From Polaribacter sp. MED152 (GTDB lineage: Bacteria > Bacteroidota > Bacteroidia > Flavobacteriales > Flavobacteriaceae): a stretch of 64,000 bases of DNA. The notes beneath the pieces are model-generated. The model saw nothing but the letters and a program-made list of their open reading frames with translations. It was not told the DNA's origin and ran no database searches. A program made the translations under genes and the position numbers. The stretch lies in the NCBI RefSeq assembly GCF_000152945.2, contig NC_020830.1, forward strand, positions 124,001 through 188,000, written 5' to 3'. Position 1 is the stretch's first letter; the number at the start of each line of letters is the position of its first letter. Shown piece by piece: positions 59,618 through 64,000 of this stretch.

Positions 59618-62600
59618 TTAATTTACCAAAACCCATTCACCTTTTTGAATTAAAGGAATTGCTTGTTTAAATTTTACAACCTTTTCTTCTCCACTCATTA
59701 CATTTTTAATAGTAACGCGTTCATTTCTACCAATTTTTGGTTGTTCTCTCACAACAGTTTCTACAGGTTCTGAAGATTGCTGACGAGAATTTTGAATGGC
59801 TTGTTCTGTGGTATTTTGCACATCAGCTTTACTAGTACTTAAGTTTTCTCTTTTTTGCTGACGAGCTTCAGATATCTGATTTCTATCTTGTGCAGGTAAT
59901 TCACCTTTGAATAAGAAAGATAAAACCTCTCTATTAATCTCGTCTACAGTTCTCTTAAACAATTCAAAAGCTTCAAACTTATAGATTAATAAAGGATCTT
60001 TTTGCTCATAAGATGCGTTCTGTACAGATTGTTTTAAATCATCCATTTTACGTAAATGATCCTTCCAGTTTTCATCTATAATTGCAAGTGTAATATTCTT
60101 TTCGAAATCTGTAACTAAACTTTCACCTTCAGTTTCGTATGCTTCTTTTAAATTGGTAACAACTTGTAAAGATTTAATTCCGTCTGTAAAAGGTACTACA
60201 ATACGTTCGTATCTATCACCTTCATTTTCGTATACATCTTTAATTACAGGGTATGCCAATACTGCATTTCTTTCAATCTTATCTTTGTAATGTTTAGTTA
60301 CAATATCATACAATTGATCTGTAATTTCTTTTTCTGATAATTTGTTGAACTCATCTTCAGAAATAGGTGAAGTCATAGAAGAAAAACGAATTAATTCAAA
60401 TTCGAAATTCTGAAAATCTTTAACTCCTTTATTTTTTTGAACAATAGCTTCGCATGTATCGTAAATCATATTTGCAATATCTACTTGCAAACGTTTACCA
60501 TCTAACGCATTTCTTCTTCTTTTATAAACAAACTCACGTTGAGCGTTCATAATATCATCATACTCTAACAAACGCTTACGAATACCAAAGTTGTTTTCTT
60601 CTACCTTTTTCTGCGCTCTTTCAATAGATTTAGAAATCATAGAATGCTGAATTACTTCACCTTCTTTAAGGCCCATTCTATCCATCATTTTAGCAATTCT
60701 ATCTGAACCAAATAAACGCATTAAATTATCGTCTAAAGCTACATAGAATTGAGAAGAACCAACATCTCCCTGTCTTCCTGCACGTCCTCTAAGCTGTCTG
60801 TCAACACGCCTAGAGTCATGTCTTTCTGTACCAATTATAGCTAAACCACCAGCTTCTTTTACTTCCTGAGATAGTTTAATATCTGTTCCACGACCAGCCA
60901 TGTTTGTTGCAATAGTAACAACACCAGGTTTACCTGCTTCTGCTACAACATCTGCTTCACGCTTGTGTAATTTTGCATTTAAAATATTATGTGGAATTTT
61001 ACGCATTTGTAACATTCTACCTAATAATTCAGAAATTTCTACTGATGTTGTACCTACTAAAACAGGTCTTTTTTCAGCAACTAAATTTACGATATCGTCT
61101 ATAACTGCGTTGTATTTTTCACGAGCAGTTTTATAAACTAAATCATCTTTATCATCTCTTGCAATTGGCTTATTTGTAGGAATTTCTACAACATCTAATT
61201 TATAGATTTCCCAAAATTCACCAGCTTCTGTAATGGCTGTACCTGTCATTCCAGAAAGTTTTCTATACATTCTAAAATAGTTCTGTAGAGTTACAGTTGC
61301 AAAAGTTTGTGTAGCATCTTCAATTTTTACATTTTCTTTAGCTTCAATTGCTTGGTGTAAACCATCAGAATAACGACGACCATCCATGATACGTCCTGTT
61401 TGTTCATCAACAATCATCACCTTGTTTTCCATCACTACATACTCAACATCTTTTTCAAAAACAGTATATGCTTTTAAAAGTTGATTCATGGTATGAATAC
61501 GTTCGCTCTTAATACTAAAGTCTTTATACAAGTCTTCTTTTAAAACTGCTTTTTCTTCTGCAGTTTTTTCAAGAGCATCAATTTCACCAACTTTTACACC
61601 AATATCTGGTAATACAAAGAAGGTGTCATTATTCGTTTTTTCTGATAAATGTGCAATCCCTTTATCAGTTAAATCAATCTGATTGTTTTTTTCTTCTACA
61701 ACAAAGTATAAATCTTGATCTATTTCTGGCATCAATTTATTATTATCTTGCATGTAGGTATTCTCTGTCTTTTGCAGAATTTGTTTAATACCTTCTTGAG
61801 ATAAAAATTTTATTAATGCTTTATTTTTTGGTAGACCTCTGTGAACTCTTAGTAACAATTTACCACCTTCTTTTTCATCGCCTTCTGCTAATAATTTCTT
61901 AGCTTCTGCTAATACTTTTACCAAGTTTTGCTTTTGTAAAGACACTAAATCTGATACTAAGGGTTTTAGCTCGTTAAATTCATGTACATCACCTTTTGGT
62001 ACAGGACCTGAGATAATTAAAGGTGTTCTTGCATCATCAATTAATACAGAATCTACCTCATCTATAATTGCATAATTTGGCGCTCTTTGTACCAAATCGT
62101 CTTTAGAGCTAGCCATATTGTCTCTCAAATAATCGAAACCAAATTCGTTATTTGTACCATAAGTAATATCTGCATTATAGGCTTTTCTACGTGCATCTGA
62201 GTTTGGTTGATGAAAATCGATACAGTCTGTAGATAAACCATGAAATTCAAAAATAGGAGCCATCCAAGCTCTATCACGTTTTGCCAAGTAATCATTTACG
62301 GTTACTACATGAACTCCATTACCAGTTAAGGCATTTAAGTAAACAGGTAGTGTAGAAACTAACGTTTTACCTTCACCTGTCATCATTTCTGCAATTTTAC
62401 CTTGATGCAAAACAGAACCACCAATTAATTGCACATCATAATGAATCATATCCCAAGTTACAGGCTTACCTGCAGCATCCCAAGAATTGGCCCAATACGC
62501 TTTATCATCTTCTAGAGAAACATTGTCTTTTTGTGCAGATAGTTCTCTATCAAAAGGAGTTGCAGTAACCTCTAATTCTTCGTTTTCTACAAAACGTTTT

Positions 62601-62956
62601 GCAGTTTCTTTAATAACAGCAAATGCCTCTGGCATAATATCTGCCAAAACTTTTTCTGATATCGTATATGCTTCGTCTTTTAAAGCATCTATTTCTGCAT
62701 AAATATCTTCTTGTCTGTCTATATCTGCAGCTTTAGCCTCTGCCTCTAAAACAGTAATTTTATCATCTAAGGTTTTTGTAGCTTCTTTTATTTTTTCTTT
62801 GAAGGCTAAAGTTTTTGCTCTTAACTCATCATGAGAAAGATTAGCAATCTCTGCTTCAAATTTCTTAACATTGTCTACAATTGGCTGTAATAATTTTAAA
62901 TCTTTCTCTTGCTTATCACCAACAAAGAGCTTTATTACTGAATCTAATATACCCAT
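59618..62956 (-). CDS. secA: Preprotein translocase ATPase SecA
   Basis: From ATG 62956 (M-G-I-L-D-S) SecA has 1112 residues, longer than the E. coli form because of insertions in the preprotein-crosslinking region, usual for Bacteroidota. It shows Walker [28 protein letters not shown] (Walker B), [32 protein letters not shown] split over residues 715-735, and the helical scaffold. The C-terminal zinc-finger linker (CxCxSGx8CH) is absent; the protein ends with a basic linker and QKGEWVLVN. It drives Sec export, the first step for all the signal-peptide proteins of this window. Confidence 0.96.
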   Translation of the reverse strand: MGILDSVIKLFVGDKQEKDLKLLQPIVDNVKKFEAEIANLSHDELRAKTLAFKEKIKEATKTLDDKITVLEAEAKAADIDRQEDIYAEIDALKDEAYTISEKVLADIMPEAFAVIKETAKRFVENEELEVTATPFDRELSAQKDNVSLEDDKAYWANSWDAAGKPVTWDMIHYDVQLIGGSVLHQGKIAEMMTGEGKTLVSTLPVYLNALTGNGVHVVTVNDYLAKRDRAWMAPIFEFHGLSTDCIDFHQPNSDARRKAYNADITYGTNNEFGFDYLRDNMASSKDDLVQRAPNYAIIDEVDSVLIDDARTPLIISGPVPKGDVHEFNELKPLVSDLVSLQKQNLVKVLAEAKKLLAEGDEKEGGKLLLRVHRGLPKNKALIKFLSQEGIKQILQKTENTYMQDNNKLMPEIDQDLYFVVEEKNNQIDLTDKGIAHLSEKTNNDTFFVLPDIGVKVGEIDALEKTAEEKAVLKEDLYKDFSIKSERIHTMNQLLKAYTVFEKDVEYVVMENKVMIVDEQTGRIMDGRRYSDGLHQAIEAKENVKIEDATQTFATVTLQNYFRMYRKLSGMTGTAITEAGEFWEIYKLDVVEIPTNKPIARDDKDDLVYKTAREKYNAVIDDIVNLVAEKRPVLVGTTSVEISELLGRMLQMRKIPHNILNAKLHKREADVVAEAGKPGVVTIATNMAGRGTDIKLSQEVKEAGGLAIIGTERHDSRRVDRQLRGRAGRQGDVGSSQFYVALDDNLMRLFGSDRIAKMMDRMGLKEGEVIQHSMISKSIERAQKKVEENNFGIRKRLLEYDDIMNAQREFVYKRRRNALDGKRLQVDIANMIYDTCEAIVQKNKGVKDFQNFEFELIRFSSMTSPISEDEFNKLSEKEITDQLYDIVTKHYKDKIERNAVLAYPVIKDVYENEGDRYERIVVPFTDGIKSLQVVTNLKEAYETEGESLVTDFEKNITLAIIDENWKDHLRKMDDLKQSVQNASYEQKDPLLIYKFEAFELFKRTVDEINREVLSFLFKGELPAQDRNQISEARQQKRENLSTSKADVQNTTEQAIQNSRQQSSEPVETVVREQPKIGRNERVTIKNVMSGEEKVVKFKQAIPLIQKGEWVLVN

Positions 62957-63054
62957 TATCAAATTTTTTTATCAGTTAAAATTAACTGTATTATGTGTTT
63001 TACATCAATAAAATTCTATTTGATTTTTTTCTACAAAAAAGCAGAAAAGAAAAC

Positions 63055-63086
63055 AAAAAAAAAGCCTCTTTAGAGACTTTTTATAT
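63055..63086 (-). terminator. Terminator of the DUF2795 gene
   Basis: AAAAAGCCTCT pairs with AGAGACTTTTT with one mismatch; on the minus strand it lies just after the stop at 63098 and ends in a U-run. Confidence 0.7.
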
Positions 63087-63097
63087 TTTTATTGAGT

Positions 63098-63319
63098 TTA
63101 GTATTCGTCCTCATTCCAAAGATAATCATCTTCAGTTGGATAATCTGGCCAAATTTCTATAATTGAATCATAAGCATCACCTTCATCTTCAATGTCCTGT
63201 AAATTTTCAACAACTTCTAAAGGAGCTCCAGTTCTAATAGCGTAATCTATTAATTCGTCTTTGGTTGCTGGCCAAGGTGCATCTGCTAAATAAGATGCTA
63301 ATTCTAACGTCCAATACAT
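63098..63319 (-). CDS. DUF2795 domain protein
   Basis: The 73-residue protein fits DUF2795: YWTLELASYLADAPWPATKDEL at residues 2-23, AIRTGAPLEVVENLQDIEDEG and an acidic C-terminus (WPDYPTEDDYLWNEDEY). The fold is a small helical bundle, function unknown. The gene stands alone with its own consensus promoter and terminator, which indicates a steady housekeeping role. Confidence 0.9.
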   Translation of the reverse strand: MYWTLELASYLADAPWPATKDELIDYAIRTGAPLEVVENLQDIEDEGDAYDSIIEIWPDYPTEDDYLWNEDEY

Positions 63320-63341
63320 TTCTTATTGTTTAATTTTTGTG

Positions 63342-63371
63342 CAAAAATAATTTTTTTGCTGAATTATGCAA
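63342..63371 (-). promoter_or_regulatory. DUF2795 gene promoter (consensus)
   Basis: Minus-strand TTG (63369-63371), 19-base spacer and TATTTTTG (63342-63349) match the Bacteroidota consensus fully, with a leader of about 20 bases. Confidence 0.7.
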
Positions 63372-63409
63372 GTCTTTTTTAAGAAATATAACATCAATAA
63401 AAAAAGAAC

Positions 63410-63985
63410 TTAATTATTTTTGGTAGGAATCCATTTAATTTCGTCTACCCGTAGTTGTTTAGACAACATTCGTGCCAACACAAAAAGGTAGTCAGAAAGT
63501 CGGTTTAAGTATTTTAAAATGTCAGAATTTATAGTTTCTTCGTCATTTAACTCAACACACAAACGTTCTGCTCTTCTACAAACACATCTTGCTACGTGAC
63601 AGAATGACACAGCCTGATGTCCTCCAGGTAAAATAAAATGCGTCATTTGAGGAAGCTCAGCATCCATAGCATCAATCTTGTTTTCTAAATATTGAATAGA
63701 GTTTACATTTACCTTAGGTATATTTAAACGTTCTTTTCCAGATTTTAACGTTTCTTTTTCTGGTGGAGTAGCTAACATAGCTCCTAAAGTGAACAATTCG
63801 TTCTGAATATTTAATAAAGTTTCTTTAGTGGCTTCATCTATATCTTGATCTTTAATTAAACCAATATAAGCGTTTAATTCATCTACAGTTCCATAACTAT
63901 CAATTCTTAAATTGTATTTTTTAACTCTTGTACCACCAAAAAGTGCAGTTGTACCTTCATCACCAGTTTTAGTATATATTTTCAT
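63410..63985 (-). CDS. PduO-type cob(I)alamin adenosyltransferase
   Basis: The 191-residue enzyme adenosylates cobalamin to coenzyme B12. Motifs are IYTKTGDEGTTALFGG, DSYGTVDELNAYIGL, FILPGGHQAVSFCHVARCVC split around residue 125, and RRAERLCVELN, ending with YLNRLSDYLFVLARML. It is the PduO/MMAB type. Its presence implies that the organism uses adenosylcobalamin, for example in methylmalonyl-CoA mutase; the acyl-CoA carboxylase at 20 kb could supply such a pathway. Confidence 0.94.
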   Translation of the reverse strand: MKIYTKTGDEGTTALFGGTRVKKYNLRIDSYGTVDELNAYIGLIKDQDIDEATKETLLNIQNELFTLGAMLATPPEKETLKSGKERLNIPKVNVNSIQYLENKIDAMDAELPQMTHFILPGGHQAVSFCHVARCVCRRAERLCVELNDEETINSDILKYLNRLSDYLFVLARMLSKQLRVDEIKWIPTKNN

Positions 63986-64000
63986 GAATTGTTTGTATTA

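Noticed and set aside
1-64000. CRISPR arrays, tRNA/rRNA genes, prophage or integrative elements
   Set aside because: I saw no regularly spaced repeats, cloverleaf sequences, integrases or phage structural genes on reading both strands.

Overview
The window is a 64 kb piece of chromosome from a member of the Bacteroidota, most likely a marine Flavobacteriaceae (Polaribacter/Tenacibaculum-like). Grounds: very AT-rich DNA; -7 boxes of the Bacteroidota form TAnnTTTG; almost no Shine-Dalgarno sequences; several TTG starts; a type A C-terminal sorting domain of the type IX secretion system (T9SS) on a large glucanase; and flavobacterial gene orders such as nusB-DUF1573-yajC-ybbR-coaE. I saw no rRNA, tRNA, CRISPR array, insertion sequence, prophage or integrase. 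No gene-free stretch exceeds 300 bases.

Layout. 1-4.7 kb (minus): 5'-part of a DUF819 membrane protein, a DUF2490 outer-membrane protein and a large BNR/sortilin-like secreted protein. 4.8-7.6 kb (minus): a tight six-gene operon (SPFH protein, glycine-zipper peptide, DUF4177 peptide, two-TM protein, secreted alpha/beta hydrolase, ribbon-helix-helix protein); three of the genes have 52-54 codons. 7.7-9.7 kb (plus): S1/P1 nuclease and two thioredoxin-fold proteins. 9.8-14.7 kb (minus): an 8-TM/PAS protein without an output domain and two tandem long-chain acyl-CoA ligases. 14.7-21.4 kb (minus): yebC, ackA, pta, an unknown secreted protein and an acyl-CoA carboxylase beta subunit. 21.4-26.4 kb: a RamB/ScfR-type regulator divergent from malate synthase and isocitrate lyase. 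Acetate/acetyl-CoA interconversion, acyl-CoA carboxylation and the glyoxylate shunt with its probable regulator therefore lie side by side.

26.4-31.2 kb: an ABC-2 transporter pair, a pRiA4b ORF-3-like protein, and a hotdog thioesterase / alpha/beta hydrolase / isochorismate synthase operon that looks menaquinone-related. 31.3-40.1 kb: DUF3276 protein, ABC exporter, the nusB to coaE housekeeping run, a two-component system and a Sua5-type protein. 40.1-51.9 kb: glycosyltransferase, HsdR_N-like protein divergent from holA, M28 peptidase, FecCD/FecE-type importer, rdgB, rlmH, nadC, pentapeptide protein, YihY protein, hisS and folE.

52-54.6 kb: an ECF sigma factor, a HEAT-repeat membrane protein (possible anti-sigma) and a DUF4097-like protein form one operon. 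54.8-59.5 kb: a 1580-residue secreted GH81 endo-1,3-beta-glucanase (laminarin degradation) with CBM6, two CBM56 copies and a T9SS domain, bracketed by two almost identical terminator hairpins. 59.6-64 kb: secA, a DUF2795 protein and a PduO-type cobalamin adenosyltransferase.

Most promising for new biology: the SPFH mini-operon, the operator-like palindrome between the RamB-like regulator and aceB, a set of genes whose -7 box ends 4-5 bases before the ATG (predicted leaderless mRNAs), and the twin terminators around the GH81 gene.
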